Positions 24,517 to 32,381 of a DNA stretch of 64,000 nucleotides are shown one piece after another. This DNA comes from Hymenobacter norwichensis DSM 15439 (lineage in GTDB: Bacteria > Bacteroidota > Bacteroidia > Cytophagales > Hymenobacteraceae). A program made the position numbers and the translations under genes. The notes beneath the pieces are model-generated. The model worked only from the letters and a program-made list of their open reading frames with translations, ran no database searches and was not told the DNA's origin. Each line of letters starts with the position of its first letter. The first letter of the stretch is position 1. The DNA is taken from assembly GCF_000420705.1 (NCBI RefSeq), contig NZ_ATVL01000012.1:62001-126000 (forward strand), read 5' to 3'.

Positions 24517-25458
24517 TTAGCGCGGGAGCTTCTGCACGAAGCTAACGACTGCCTGCCGGAATGCCACCGGCTGCTCCAGAAACGAATTGTGCTTGCCGGG
24601 CAGCGTAACGGTTTGTTGCTTCGGGAATTTAAACGTGCCGGGCGTGGTGCCGGTGGTGCGGTCGTCCTGGCCCACAATGTTGAGCACGGGCATGGTTAGG
24701 CGGGCGGTAGCGGGGCCGAAATCCTGGCCGTAGTCGGGGAGCTTGCCGCTGAACACCTGCTGGCCGAAATCCGAATTGCTGGGTACAGCGCGGGCTACGC
24801 GGCTGGCGCGGTTGGCCAACGAATCGGCAGAAAACTGAAGCTGCCAGGCTAGTTTCTGCTGTTGTAAGGCGCCCATCACCATACCAAACCGCTGGGGTAG
24901 TGGCAAACTAGAGTTGGGTTGCGCGGCTGCCGGGAGCAACGAAGCGCCGTATTGCAGCATGCTTTCCAACGAAGCCGGAGGATTCAAAACGACATTGGTA
25001 AATACCAGCGCCTGTACCCGTTGCGGATGCGCCGTGGCGTAAGCTGTAGCAATGGTGCCTCCAAACGAGTGTGCCAGTACCACCCATTTTTCCAGGCCCA
25101 GGTGTTGCCGCAACTCTTCCAAGTCCTCTACCATGCGCGCCATCGAATAGTCTTGGCGCGGCGAGCTGGCGGAGCGGCCACTGCCACGCTGGTCATAGTA
25201 CACCATGCGCAGCTTGTCTTCGAGGCGGCTGCCGCCCAGCTTCTCAAACGAATAGCTGCCCGCGCCCGGCCCGCCGTGCACATATACGCAAGGCACGCCC
25301 CGGCCCGCTACTTGCACGTACAACCGCACCGAATCGGAAGTAAGCAATGTGGTGGGGCCGTTGGTGAGGCCGCGCTGGGCCGGTGCGGCCGTAGTCAGCA
25401 GCAAGAGAAGGCCGAAGCCAAGGAAACAGTAGCGGAGTGCAGCAGAAAAACCGTTCAT
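24517..25458 (-). CDS. Secreted alpha/beta hydrolase (proline iminopeptidase-like)
   Basis: 313 residues. The N-terminal signal peptide is YCFLGFGLLLLLTTAAPAQ, so the enzyme is probably periplasmic. The core has the oxyanion-loop motif YVHGGPGAGSYSFE, YYDQRGSGRSASS (as in prolyl aminopeptidases), the nucleophile elbow VLAHSFGGTIA (Ser), the acid in VGQDDRTTG and the catalytic His in LPGKHNSFLEQP. The cap region (about residues 160-240) is short. It cleaves an ester or peptide bond; the true substrate is unknown. It precedes a LytS/LytTR pair in the same direction, an arrangement that suggests it is regulated with or by that pair. Confidence 0.88.
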   Translation of the reverse strand: MNGFSAALRYCFLGFGLLLLLTTAAPAQRGLTNGPTTLLTSDSVRLYVQVAGRGVPCVYVHGGPGAGSYSFEKLGGSRLEDKLRMVYYDQRGSGRSASSPRQDYSMARMVEDLEELRQHLGLEKWVVLAHSFGGTIATAYATAHPQRVQALVFTNVVLNPPASLESMLQYGASLLPAAAQPNSSLPLPQRFGMVMGALQQQKLAWQLQFSADSLANRASRVARAVPSNSDFGQQVFSGKLPDYGQDFGPATARLTMPVLNIVGQDDRTTGTTPGTFKFPKQQTVTLPGKHNSFLEQPVAFRQAVVSFVQKLPR

Positions 25459-25507
25459 AACAGAAATGGCAAGTGGAATAGCTGATTCAAGAACTAGGTG
25501 CAGATTG

Positions 25508-26377
25508 TTAGCGGCCGGCTACCAGCGGTACTCCGTGCAGGGCCTGCGTGTAGAGCCAAGCCACCAAGCCAGTGTAGGCGGCGGCTCCCAGCCAGGTAAG
25601 CAGCACGGCCCGGCGAGGTAGCCGGCGGCTCAGGTACCAGCCCAGCAGCGGCAGTAACTGCAAGCTGTGCAGCCCCAGAAAATGCGCGATGCGCAGGTCG
25701 CCGGCGCGGGTGCTCCACCCAATGCCGGGCAGGCCGGGGCCGCCGTCGGGGCCCCCGATGGTGTGCGCGGCGTGGCTGATCATAGCCCCACCTACGGCGC
25801 TGCCCACCAGAAACAGCAACACCCCCAGCCGCACCCCCCACACGTAGCTGGCCGGGCCGTGGGGCCGGTACTTCCACACCAGATACAGCGCCCAGATTAT
25901 CAGCACGGTATTCAGCAAGATGAAGATGCCCATCAGCCCGAACAGCGCACCATCCAGCGCGGAGCTGGTGTTGTAGTGGGAAGTGGTGCCCCGGGCGGCC
26001 TGACCGCAGATAACCACAATTTCCATCACCATAGCTACGGCCACGCCCCAGCTGATGCGGCGGACGGCGCGCTGCGCGAGGGCCGGCAAATCGGCCAGCA
26101 ACCACCCTAGGCTCCAGAGGTAAATCAGGCCCGAAAGCAGGAATTTCAGCGGCTTCACCCAGGGATTCAGATTGGTGACCAGCCGTTCATCGCCGACCAA
26201 GGCCACCAAGGCTACCGGCAGCAGCAGCATGTGCAGCCACCCCGCCCCCGACAAAACCGGATTTGCACGGTGCAGGGTCCGGAACCAATGGGCAACGAAA
26301 TGCGGGAGCGACGACTGCCAAGCTGTTGGCCAACCAAGGTGCGCGGCACCGGTTTTCGGAGGAGAAGAGACTGGCAT
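25508..26377 (-). CDS. Conserved multi-pass membrane protein, function unknown
   Basis: 289 residues. About seven helices follow a soluble N-terminal segment (HFVAHWFRTLHRANPVLS), including WLHMLLLPVALVALVGD, FLLSGLIYLWSLGWLLAD, GVAVAMVMEIVVICGQAARG, a long FGLMGIFILLNTVLIIWALYL, and a conserved AHFLGLHSLQLLPLLGWYL near the C-terminus. Several in-membrane histidines (GAMISHAAHTIGG, HFLGLHSLQ) could coordinate heme or metal, but no known family is assigned. It follows the sequence of the alpha/beta hydrolase on the same strand with a 49-base gap. It may encode a small membrane oxidoreductase. Confidence 0.65.
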   Translation of the reverse strand: MPVSSPPKTGAAHLGWPTAWQSSLPHFVAHWFRTLHRANPVLSGAGWLHMLLLPVALVALVGDERLVTNLNPWVKPLKFLLSGLIYLWSLGWLLADLPALAQRAVRRISWGVAVAMVMEIVVICGQAARGTTSHYNTSSALDGALFGLMGIFILLNTVLIIWALYLVWKYRPHGPASYVWGVRLGVLLFLVGSAVGGAMISHAAHTIGGPDGGPGLPGIGWSTRAGDLRIAHFLGLHSLQLLPLLGWYLSRRLPRRAVLLTWLGAAAYTGLVAWLYTQALHGVPLVAGR

Positions 26378-26451
26378 AACAGTGTTCTGTAAGGAAATAA
26401 ATGATTTGCCAACAGGAAGTTTATCGTTCGTTTATTGCTGAGTGTTTTGTT

Positions 26452-27120
26452 TTAGAAAACCAGTGTGCTGATAGTGCTATAATAATTCAGATAGAGAATA
26501 GTAAGGCCTGTGAGATTTATAAAGCCATGTGTCAGAATAGAATACCATAAATTATTTTTCGCAAGCAGAATGCCACCTAGAATAAGTCCGATAAACCCCG
26601 TGCTTACTACGCCACTCCAGCCTTGATATAAGTGGCACAAGCCGAAAATGGTGGAAGTAGCTATGAGCCCGCACAAATTGCCTGTTGTGGTGCTAGAAAA
26701 TAGTTTGGAAACCCGTGTTAAAAGAAATCCGCGAAATAAAACTTCTTCCAATAGTCCACCAACAATAAAGCCCAAGGCCACCCAGCCCATGTAAATAAGC
26801 AGGTTGGTGTGAAAATCAACCTTGGTTAAGTCAATAGGTGTATCGGTGATTTTTTCTATTAATGGATTGAAAATAATTTCCGCAAACAGCTCAGCCGCTA
26901 CACCTAATACTACGGATACGCCAACCACTTTCAGCCAATTAGCGGGGCTGCTAAAGCCAATGGAACGCAATAGCAGCGGCCTGTTTTTGGATCTTCTGAT
27001 GTAAGCAATTACAAGAATGAACGCGCCTATTACGCCAACTTGTGGAATGCATGGGATGATGATAAAGCAGACGAGGGTGAGAATGAATTCAATCTTCGGC
27101 AACTTGTTGAGGTAGTCCAT
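26452..27120 (-). CDS. CPBP-family intramembrane metalloprotease, AT-rich
   Basis: 222 residues with about seven to eight membrane helices. The CPBP/Abi (type II CAAX protease) motifs are complete: GLLEEVLFRGFLLTR (EExxxR), FGLCHLYQGW (FxxxH) and ILTHGFINLTG (HxxxN/D). Such proteases act within the inner membrane; substrates are rarely known, and members occur in bacteriocin immunity and cell-envelope regulation. The coding sequence is strikingly AT-rich compared with neighbours on both sides, with many A/T third positions (AATAATTCAGATAG-type stretches), which points to recent acquisition. It has no adjacent bacteriocin gene. The start is ATG 27120. Confidence 0.88.
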   Translation of the reverse strand: MDYLNKLPKIEFILTLVCFIIIPCIPQVGVIGAFILVIAYIRRSKNRPLLLRSIGFSSPANWLKVVGVSVVLGVAAELFAEIIFNPLIEKITDTPIDLTKVDFHTNLLIYMGWVALGFIVGGLLEEVLFRGFLLTRVSKLFSSTTTGNLCGLIATSTIFGLCHLYQGWSGVVSTGFIGLILGGILLAKNNLWYSILTHGFINLTGLTILYLNYYSTISTLVF

Positions 27121-27205
27121 GACAGAGGATTTTAAGCGGCGTGTGGCAGCTGTGGTGTAAAGGCAATTGGTTCAGGCTTCGTGGTGTTTCACCCAAGGCT
27201 GTGCG

Positions 27206-27694
27206 CTACGCTTCTGAAGTCTTTGGATGATGGGACGTGGCAGAAAGCTGAGGAGCCACAGCCGCAACTGGGTGATAAAAGCGCCGCACCCCGGCGTAGA
27301 GCAGTAGCCCCACCGGCCCGAACAGAAACGTGAGCAGCAAACAAGGCACCAGCAGCACATGCGGCACGCCGCGCCGCCGCGCATCCAGGCTTTCCCAGAT
27401 ACCAATGCCTAAATCGAAGCACAGGTAATGCACCCAGCCGGCCAGCAGCGCCCACGGGCTTTGGAACAGCGCGGCCACGCCCTGCAACGAGCTAAACCCA
27501 CCCTCCGAGGCGTGCGCCCCCAGGTAGTGGCTGCCGATGAGCAGCGCATATGCTGCGGCTAGCACCAGCGGCAGCGCCCCACTTAGTACCACGCGGCGCG
27601 TGCCCACCCAGCGCGGAGCTAGCACCAGCAGCGCCCAGCCCAGCATAGCTACTGGGTTGGCCAAGGAAAACAGAAAATCGGGAGTGAAAGCCAT
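27206..27694 (-). CDS. ABA4-like (DUF4281) membrane protein
   Basis: 162 residues with four membrane helices, beginning FTPDFLFSLANPVAMLGW, a strong signature of the ABA4-like family. The central WVHYLCFDLGIGIWESLDAR segment and the following VPHVLLVPCLLLTFLFGPVGLLLY are also family-typical. In plants ABA4 takes part in neoxanthin formation. The bacterial relatives are unassigned, though carotenoid-related roles have been suggested; no carotenoid gene lies nearby. GC content is normal, so the AT-rich protease gene is bounded by typical genes on both sides. Confidence 0.85.
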   Translation of the reverse strand: MAFTPDFLFSLANPVAMLGWALLVLAPRWVGTRRVVLSGALPLVLAAAYALLIGSHYLGAHASEGGFSSLQGVAALFQSPWALLAGWVHYLCFDLGIGIWESLDARRRGVPHVLLVPCLLLTFLFGPVGLLLYAGVRRFYHPVAAVAPQLSATSHHPKTSEA

Positions 27695-27870
27695 AGCCGG
27701 TAGCGGTTAGAAGACAGCTCTAAACTACTGCCTGGCAACTAGCAGCGCCCTGCTAAACAAGGTGAATCGCCGCCGCGCGGTGGCGAAGCGTAGCTTGCTG
27801 GCGGGTGAGGCGTGGCGAGATTCCGTGGTTGGGCTTACAACTTCGCCGGTATCTGGCCGTACCTTGCGGC

Positions 27871-28593
27871 GTGAAACTGCTGATTCGATATGCAACGCCG
27901 CTGCTGCTGGCCCTGGGGCTAAGTGTGGGCCTGTCGGGCGTAGCGCAGGCGCACGAACTGTCCGCGGCCCCCGGCGCCGCGCCGCACGACAGCGTAACGG
28001 TGCGGCAGCCGCACCGGCGGTTCACGTTTCAGCTCGACATCCGCAATTCCATTATCAACCACCGCGTTGTGACGCTGCCGGGCCTAAAGCTGGGCATAGA
28101 ATGGCGCGGCCGAATCCGGACGGGCCTGGGAGTCTACCTGCTCAGCAATGGCATTCCGTCGCGCCAACCTATTCCCACTGAGTTGCCAGCAGCCACTGCC
28201 GCTGAGCTGCGCTTGCGTTACGTGGCGGGCTTCGGCGAGTATGTGGTGCTAGGCAACCCGCGCTGGGAACTTACCAATCAGCTTCAGCTTGGGGTAGGCA
28301 AAACCTACGCTCACTACGACCTGCCGGATGGTAGCGTGATTCGCTCCCCCAAACGGGTTATCTGGCTAGTAGAGCCATCTATTGCTGCGCAAATGCGGGT
28401 GTACCGCTGGCTGGCGTTGGGTAGTGGCTTGGGCTGGCGGCAGCCGGTGTTTGTGAATAGCCTCACCCAGCGTGAGCTGAACGGCCCTGTTTTTTACGGC
28501 CGCGTCAAGGTTTCCCTCGGCGACTTATACAAGATAGCCCGTGGCCGGGAGCGAGTGTTCAGCCAGCGTGGCCTGCGCCGCTCTGAGTGGTAG
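27871..28593 (+). CDS. Secreted hypothetical protein, beta-barrel-like
   Basis: 240 residues from GTG 27871; an earlier start at 27805 would put 22 charged residues before the signal. The signal peptide is KLLIRYATPLLLALGLSVGLSG, with cleavage after AQA. The mature part alternates hydrophobic and polar residues (FTFQLDIRNSI, LKLGIEWRGRIRTGLGVYLL, LRYVAGFGEYVVLGN, WELTNQLQLGVGKTY), a pattern expected of short outer-membrane strands, and ends with VFYGRVKVSLGDLYKIARG. No exact family is recognised. The sequence TACCTTGC three bases upstream of the GTG resembles a -7 box, so the message could have almost no leader. Confidence 0.68.
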   Translation: MKLLIRYATPLLLALGLSVGLSGVAQAHELSAAPGAAPHDSVTVRQPHRRFTFQLDIRNSIINHRVVTLPGLKLGIEWRGRIRTGLGVYLLSNGIPSRQPIPTELPAATAAELRLRYVAGFGEYVVLGNPRWELTNQLQLGVGKTYAHYDLPDGSVIRSPKRVIWLVEPSIAAQMRVYRWLALGSGLGWRQPVFVNSLTQRELNGPVFYGRVKVSLGDLYKIARGRERVFSQRGLRRSEW

Positions 28594-28630
28594 CCCGTGC
28601 GCAGCCAAGTAGGTAGCACGCTGCGGCACC

Positions 28631-28665
28631 AAAAAGCCCTGCCTCCTAAAAGCAGGAAGCAGGGC
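28631..28665 (-). terminator. Terminator of the PEP carboxykinase gene
   Basis: GCCCTGCCTCCT (28636-28647) pairs with AGGAAGCAGGGC (28654-28665), with one wobble position. On the minus strand the stem is followed by TTTTT. It is 30 bases past the stop at 28695. Confidence 0.75.
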
Positions 28666-28694
28666 AGGCCGGACAATAAGGAATTGGGAGAATA

Positions 28695-30308
28695 CTAAGC
28701 TTCTACTAGCTGTACTTTGGGAGCACCAGCAAGAATGTCGGTGCTGGCAAAGTCGGCGTATTTCCGGAAGTTGGTGATGAACTGCTGGGCAAGCTCGGCA
28801 GCCGTGCGGTCATAGGCTTCGGGGTCGGTCCAGGTTTGGCGTGGGTCGAGCAGATGAGCGGGTACGCCGGGCACGGTAGCGGGCATAGCCACCCCAAATA
28901 CCGGATGCTGGTGAAACGAAACATCGGCCAGAGCGCCGGTGAGGGCAGCCGTAATCATGGCGCGGGTGTAGCTCAGTTTCATGCGGGAGCCAGTGCCGTA
29001 GCTGCCTCCGCTCCAACCCGTATTAATAAGCCACACCTGCACATCGGAGTGTTCGTCCATCTTTTCGCCCAGCATTTCGGCGTAGCGGGTAGGGTGCAAG
29101 GGCAGGAATACGGCCCCAAAACAGGCCGAAAAAGTGGTTTGGGGCTCGGTTACGTCCATTTCGGTACCCGCTACCTTGGCAGTGTAGCCCGACAGGAAGT
29201 GGTACATGGCGTGGCTCCTGTCTAGGCGGCTGATGGGGGGCAGCACTCCGAAGGCATCAGCAGTCAAGAAAAAGATGTTCTTCGGTGAGGGCCCCACGCT
29301 CGGTTCCACTGCATTCGGAATAAAGGACAGCGGGTAGGCCGTGCGCGTATTCTCGGTTACGGTCTTGTTGGCGTAATCTACGGTGGTGGTGCCGGGTACG
29401 AAGCGGGTATTTTCCAGAATGGCGCCGGGCCGGATGGCATTCCAGATTTCCGGCTCCTTGTCCTGGTTCAGGTCGATAACCTTGGCGTAGCAGCCGCCTT
29501 CAAAGTTGAAGATGCCATCCTGCGGAGTCCAGCCGTGCTCGTCGTCGCCAATGAGGCCACGGTTGGGGTCGGTGGAGAGGGTGGTTTTGCCAGTGCCCGA
29601 GAGGCCAAAGAAAATGGCTGCGTCGCCGGCGGCTCCCACGTTGGCCGAGCAGTGCATGGGCAGCGTGTTGTGCTGCACCGGCAACAGGAAATTGAGCACC
29701 CCGAAAATGCCTTTCTTCATCTCGCCGGCATAGCCTGTGCCGCCAATAAGCAGCACTTTCTTGGTGAAGTTGAGAATGGCAAAGTTTTTCTGGCGGGTGC
29801 CATCTACAGCCGGGTCGGCTTCAAAGCCGGGGGCGCTGATAATGGTGAAATCGGCCACCCAGCTGGTGTCGGTGCCCGCTTCAGGGCGCAGAAACAGGTG
29901 GTGGCTGAACAGGTTGTGCCAAGCTAGCTCGTTGATTACACGCAGCTTGAGCTGGTAGGCCGGATGGGCCCCGGCATAGGCTTCGCGCACGTACAGCTCC
30001 TTTTCAGCCAGATAGGTTACCATCTTGGCTTGCAACTGGTCGAACTTGTCGGGGGCGAAGGGAATGTTGATGTCGCCCCACCATACTTGCGGGCTGGTTA
30101 GCTCGTCTTGTACAATAAACCGGTCTTTGGGCGAGCGGCCAGTGAAGCGGCCAGTATCGGCCATTAGCGCGCCGGTATCGGTGAGCACGCCTTCGTGGCG
30201 GCGCAGGGCATGTTGCACCAGCTCGTTGGCAGGTAGATTAAGGTGCACCTGGGCCGGGGTGGTGGTGAAGCCCAGCGGGGCTAAACGGGAAAGAAGGGCA
30301 GTAGACAT
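28695..30308 (-). CDS. pckA: Phosphoenolpyruvate carboxykinase (ATP)
   Basis: 537 residues from ATG 30308, normal length for the ATP-dependent enzyme; the frame upstream to 30377 is Pro-rich and not part of the protein. Key sites are visible: GRFTGRSPKDRFIV at the N-terminus (substrate Arg), the kinase-1a P-loop GLSGTGKTTLS (about 235-245), the metal-binding kinase-2 motif IGDDEHGW, and the adenine-binding region near the C-terminus (NTGWSGGSYGTGSRMKL). It converts oxaloacetate and ATP to PEP and CO2 in gluconeogenesis. It is monocistronic with its own terminator at 28631-28665 and is divergent from the AraC regulator at 30655; both promoters are in the 346-base gap between them. Confidence 0.97.
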   Translation of the reverse strand: MSTALLSRLAPLGFTTTPAQVHLNLPANELVQHALRRHEGVLTDTGALMADTGRFTGRSPKDRFIVQDELTSPQVWWGDINIPFAPDKFDQLQAKMVTYLAEKELYVREAYAGAHPAYQLKLRVINELAWHNLFSHHLFLRPEAGTDTSWVADFTIISAPGFEADPAVDGTRQKNFAILNFTKKVLLIGGTGYAGEMKKGIFGVLNFLLPVQHNTLPMHCSANVGAAGDAAIFFGLSGTGKTTLSTDPNRGLIGDDEHGWTPQDGIFNFEGGCYAKVIDLNQDKEPEIWNAIRPGAILENTRFVPGTTTVDYANKTVTENTRTAYPLSFIPNAVEPSVGPSPKNIFFLTADAFGVLPPISRLDRSHAMYHFLSGYTAKVAGTEMDVTEPQTTFSACFGAVFLPLHPTRYAEMLGEKMDEHSDVQVWLINTGWSGGSYGTGSRMKLSYTRAMITAALTGALADVSFHQHPVFGVAMPATVPGVPAHLLDPRQTWTDPEAYDRTAAELAQQFITNFRKYADFASTDILAGAPKVQLVEA

Positions 30309-30654
30309 ACGGTTGGGGAAAAGTGGGAAATGGGGAAAACCGAAAATCTTGGGGGGAGGGGAAGGCTTGCGGAGCACTCAAAAGCGGGCATACCTCTTCC
30401 TGTTTCGGCCGCAGTGCTAAGCGGACAAAAAAAACATGCAGGAAATAGGGGGGGAAAGGCTGCCTAACCGGCCCGAGGAGCGTGCTTCTGAATTACTGCT
30501 CGTAAGCTTGTATCAAAGCTACAGCCTAATGCCTGCGCCGAGTTAGATATTTGTTTATATTACTAGGACAAAACAAACATTACTAGTTGGCCTTCCTTAG
30601 CTTGTGTTTTCCTAAATACCCAAGCAGCGTGCATTCCCAACATTCTTCGCTCCT
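30309..30654. other. Divergent intergenic region between pckA and an AraC gene
   Basis: 346 bases without a gene. The pckA side is G/A-rich. The AraC side (30540-30600) is AT-rich and holds an 8-base direct repeat, ATTACTAG, at 30559-30566 and 30579-30586 (20-base period), inside a TTTGTTT...AAACAAA dyad (30551-30577). I could not fix a -7 box for either gene with certainty. Confidence 0.5.
30551..30586. promoter_or_regulatory. Candidate AraC-type operator: 20-base-phased direct repeats
   Basis: Two copies of ATTACTAG with a 20-base period (two helical turns) are the usual geometry of an AraC-family operator, and they lie about 70-95 bases upstream of an AraC-family gene. They overlap a TTTGTTT/AAACAAA dyad. 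The repeats are short and may be coincidental. Confidence 0.3.
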
Positions 30655-31566
30655 ATGCCCACAGAAATAGCGCACTACAACGGCCTTTACGGCGACGATA
30701 AGGCGCAGGTGTCGCACACCTATATCTATAGCCAGCTCATTGGGCAGCGCAACCGCACCACCACCTGGGGCCTAAAGCCACACCTGCACGGCAACCTCTA
30801 CCAGTTGTTTTTTCTGGAAGCCGGGCAGGCCACGCTTGATGTTGATGCCGACTCGGTGCCGCTGCGTACGCCCTGCGTGGTGCTGATTCCGTCCAATACC
30901 GTACACGCCTTCACGTTCAGTGCGCAGGTACGGGGCCGCTCCCTCACCGTGGCTGACGCTCTCCTCGACACGATTCTGCAAGTGAGTCCGGCCATTCTCA
31001 TCGAACTCAACAGCGTGTACGTGCTCAGCGACTTCACCGAAGAGGAAAGCTTCGTTGAATTGCTGAGCTTGGAACGCGCCATTCACGCCGAAATGCACTC
31101 GCAGCTACCCGAAAAGCAGTTGGCGCTAAATGGCTACTTTAAATTGCTGTTTGTGAAGCTGTTTCGGCTGCTCAAGCACCAGCAGAACAAGGCTAAGGGT
31201 AGCTCCAACCGCAACCTGCACTACTTCCATGAGTTTCAGAAAAGCGTGGCCCGCGCCGCGCCATTTGAAAAGAAGATTTCGCAGTATGCCCAGGAACTCA
31301 ACATTACGGCCGTACACCTAAACCGAATTTGCCAAGCTGTGAAAGGTCGCTCGGCCCTGGAAATCGTGAATGCCAACACCATCCGGCGCGCCCACAACCA
31401 TCTGGTGTACACGTCCTCGTCGATTTCGGAAATAGCCTACACGCTGCAATTCGCCGATTCCAGTTACTTCACACGCTTTTTTCGTAAGCATACTGGCCTC
31501 TCACCCGTGGCTTACCGCGCCCGCGCCTACCACGACGAAAAACAAAACCAGAAGCCCGCTGCCTGA
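30655..31566 (+). CDS. AraC-family transcriptional regulator
   Basis: 303 residues. The N-terminal cupin-like ligand domain (about residues 20-150) starts with TYIYSQLIGQRNRTTTWGL and HLHGNLYQLFFLEAGQAT, as in PobR/AraC regulators that bind aromatic or other small effectors. A helical connector is rich in Lys and Gln (KHQQNKAKGSSNR). The C-terminal AraC HTH (about residues 200-285) contains LNITAVHLNRICQAVKGRSA, followed by the second helix-turn-helix ISEIAYTLQFADSSYFTRFF. It is divergent from pckA. The ligand and targets are unknown; adjacent direct repeats may be its operator. Confidence 0.88.
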   Translation: MPTEIAHYNGLYGDDKAQVSHTYIYSQLIGQRNRTTTWGLKPHLHGNLYQLFFLEAGQATLDVDADSVPLRTPCVVLIPSNTVHAFTFSAQVRGRSLTVADALLDTILQVSPAILIELNSVYVLSDFTEEESFVELLSLERAIHAEMHSQLPEKQLALNGYFKLLFVKLFRLLKHQQNKAKGSSNRNLHYFHEFQKSVARAAPFEKKISQYAQELNITAVHLNRICQAVKGRSALEIVNANTIRRAHNHLVYTSSSISEIAYTLQFADSSYFTRFFRKHTGLSPVAYRARAYHDEKQNQKPAA

Positions 31567-31591
31567 CTTTCTGATAGCTTAAGGTTGAGTT

Positions 31592-31625
31592 TTGGGCGGC
31601 TGAGATTTAAGAATTGATATTTTTG
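31592..31625 (+). promoter_or_regulatory. Promoter of the FKBP gene (-33 TTG, -7 TATTTTTG)
   Basis: TTG at 31592-31594 and TATTTTTG at 31618-31625 are 23 bases apart, within the spacing seen for Bacteroidota promoters. It lies just after the AraC stop, so the AraC and FKBP genes have separate promoters. The leader to the ATG at 31724 is about 90 bases. Confidence 0.45.
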
Positions 31626-31723
31626 CTTGTTCGGTGACAAGAGTGTACTCAAAATAACCAAGTTGCCTATTCGTTCTGGCAGTGCAGCCGGCGCGTGGCT
31701 ATTTTCTAGTTTTCTATTTCCCT

Positions 31724-32281
31724 ATGGTGTCTTGTTCTTCTGTTCGTTTCTGGTGGCGGCCCTTCATTGGTGGGTTGCTTCTGCTTGTCGCGCCCTTGCT
31801 GCTAACCTCCTGCGACGATAACAGCGTTGCGCCGGAAACCCTGAAAGAGCAGGCCTTACAGCGCCAGAGGCAGATACGTACTGCCGATTCGCTGACCATC
31901 ACCAAATACATTGCCGATAGCAGCCTCACTAATGCCCAGCGGCAGCCCTCGGGCCTGTATATCATTTATAAAAACACCAGCACGGGCGCTATGCCAACCC
32001 CACGGCAGACGGCAACCGTGCTCTATAAAGGTTCTTTCCTTGACATCCGCGGCGTATTCGATCCGGGTACGGATAAAGACAATAACCCCAAGCCATACAC
32101 TTTTACTTTGGGGCAGAGCCCGGTTATTGTTGGCTTCGAGGAAGGGGTTTCGTTGATGCGCCTAGGGCAGAAAGCCATTCTGCTGATACCCTCCGAGCTG
32201 GCTTACGGCCCAAACGGCGCCAGCACCATCCCGCCGGATAGTCCTCTGCGCTTCGACGTAGAGTTGACCAACATACGCTAG
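31724..32281 (+). CDS. FKBP-type peptidyl-prolyl isomerase lipoprotein
   Basis: 185 residues from ATG 31724. A long hydrophobic signal ends in LLTSC, a lipobox, followed by DDNSVAPE, so the mature protein is anchored to a membrane by Cys. After a linker (about residues 30-65) comes the FKBP domain (about 80-185): ATVLYKGSFLDIRGVFDPG, the IVGFEEGVSLMRLGQKAILL core and IPSELAYGPNGAST with the conserved loop. FKBPs of this secreted type help periplasmic protein folding in Bacteroidota. A TTG-start extension of the frame upstream is not supported. Its terminator is the large hairpin at 32306-32365. Confidence 0.88.
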   Translation: MVSCSSVRFWWRPFIGGLLLLVAPLLLTSCDDNSVAPETLKEQALQRQRQIRTADSLTITKYIADSSLTNAQRQPSGLYIIYKNTSTGAMPTPRQTATVLYKGSFLDIRGVFDPGTDKDNNPKPYTFTLGQSPVIVGFEEGVSLMRLGQKAILLIPSELAYGPNGASTIPPDSPLRFDVELTNIR

Positions 32282-32305
32282 CCCAATTCGGCAATAGGCC
32301 CTAGT

Positions 32306-32365
32306 AAAAGCCCACCGCCTCAGTTGAAACCATATATTGTGTTTCAACTGAGGCGGTGGGCTTTT
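32306..32365. terminator. 25-bp perfect stem, bidirectional terminator
   Basis: Arms 32306-32330 and 32341-32365 are exact complements, with a 10-base loop CATATATTGT. The stem has AAAA/TTTT ends and the core GCCCACCGCCTC. It lies between the convergent FKBP and menE genes. Confidence 0.9.
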
Positions 32366-32381
32366 GTAGCAGGCCGGCCAA

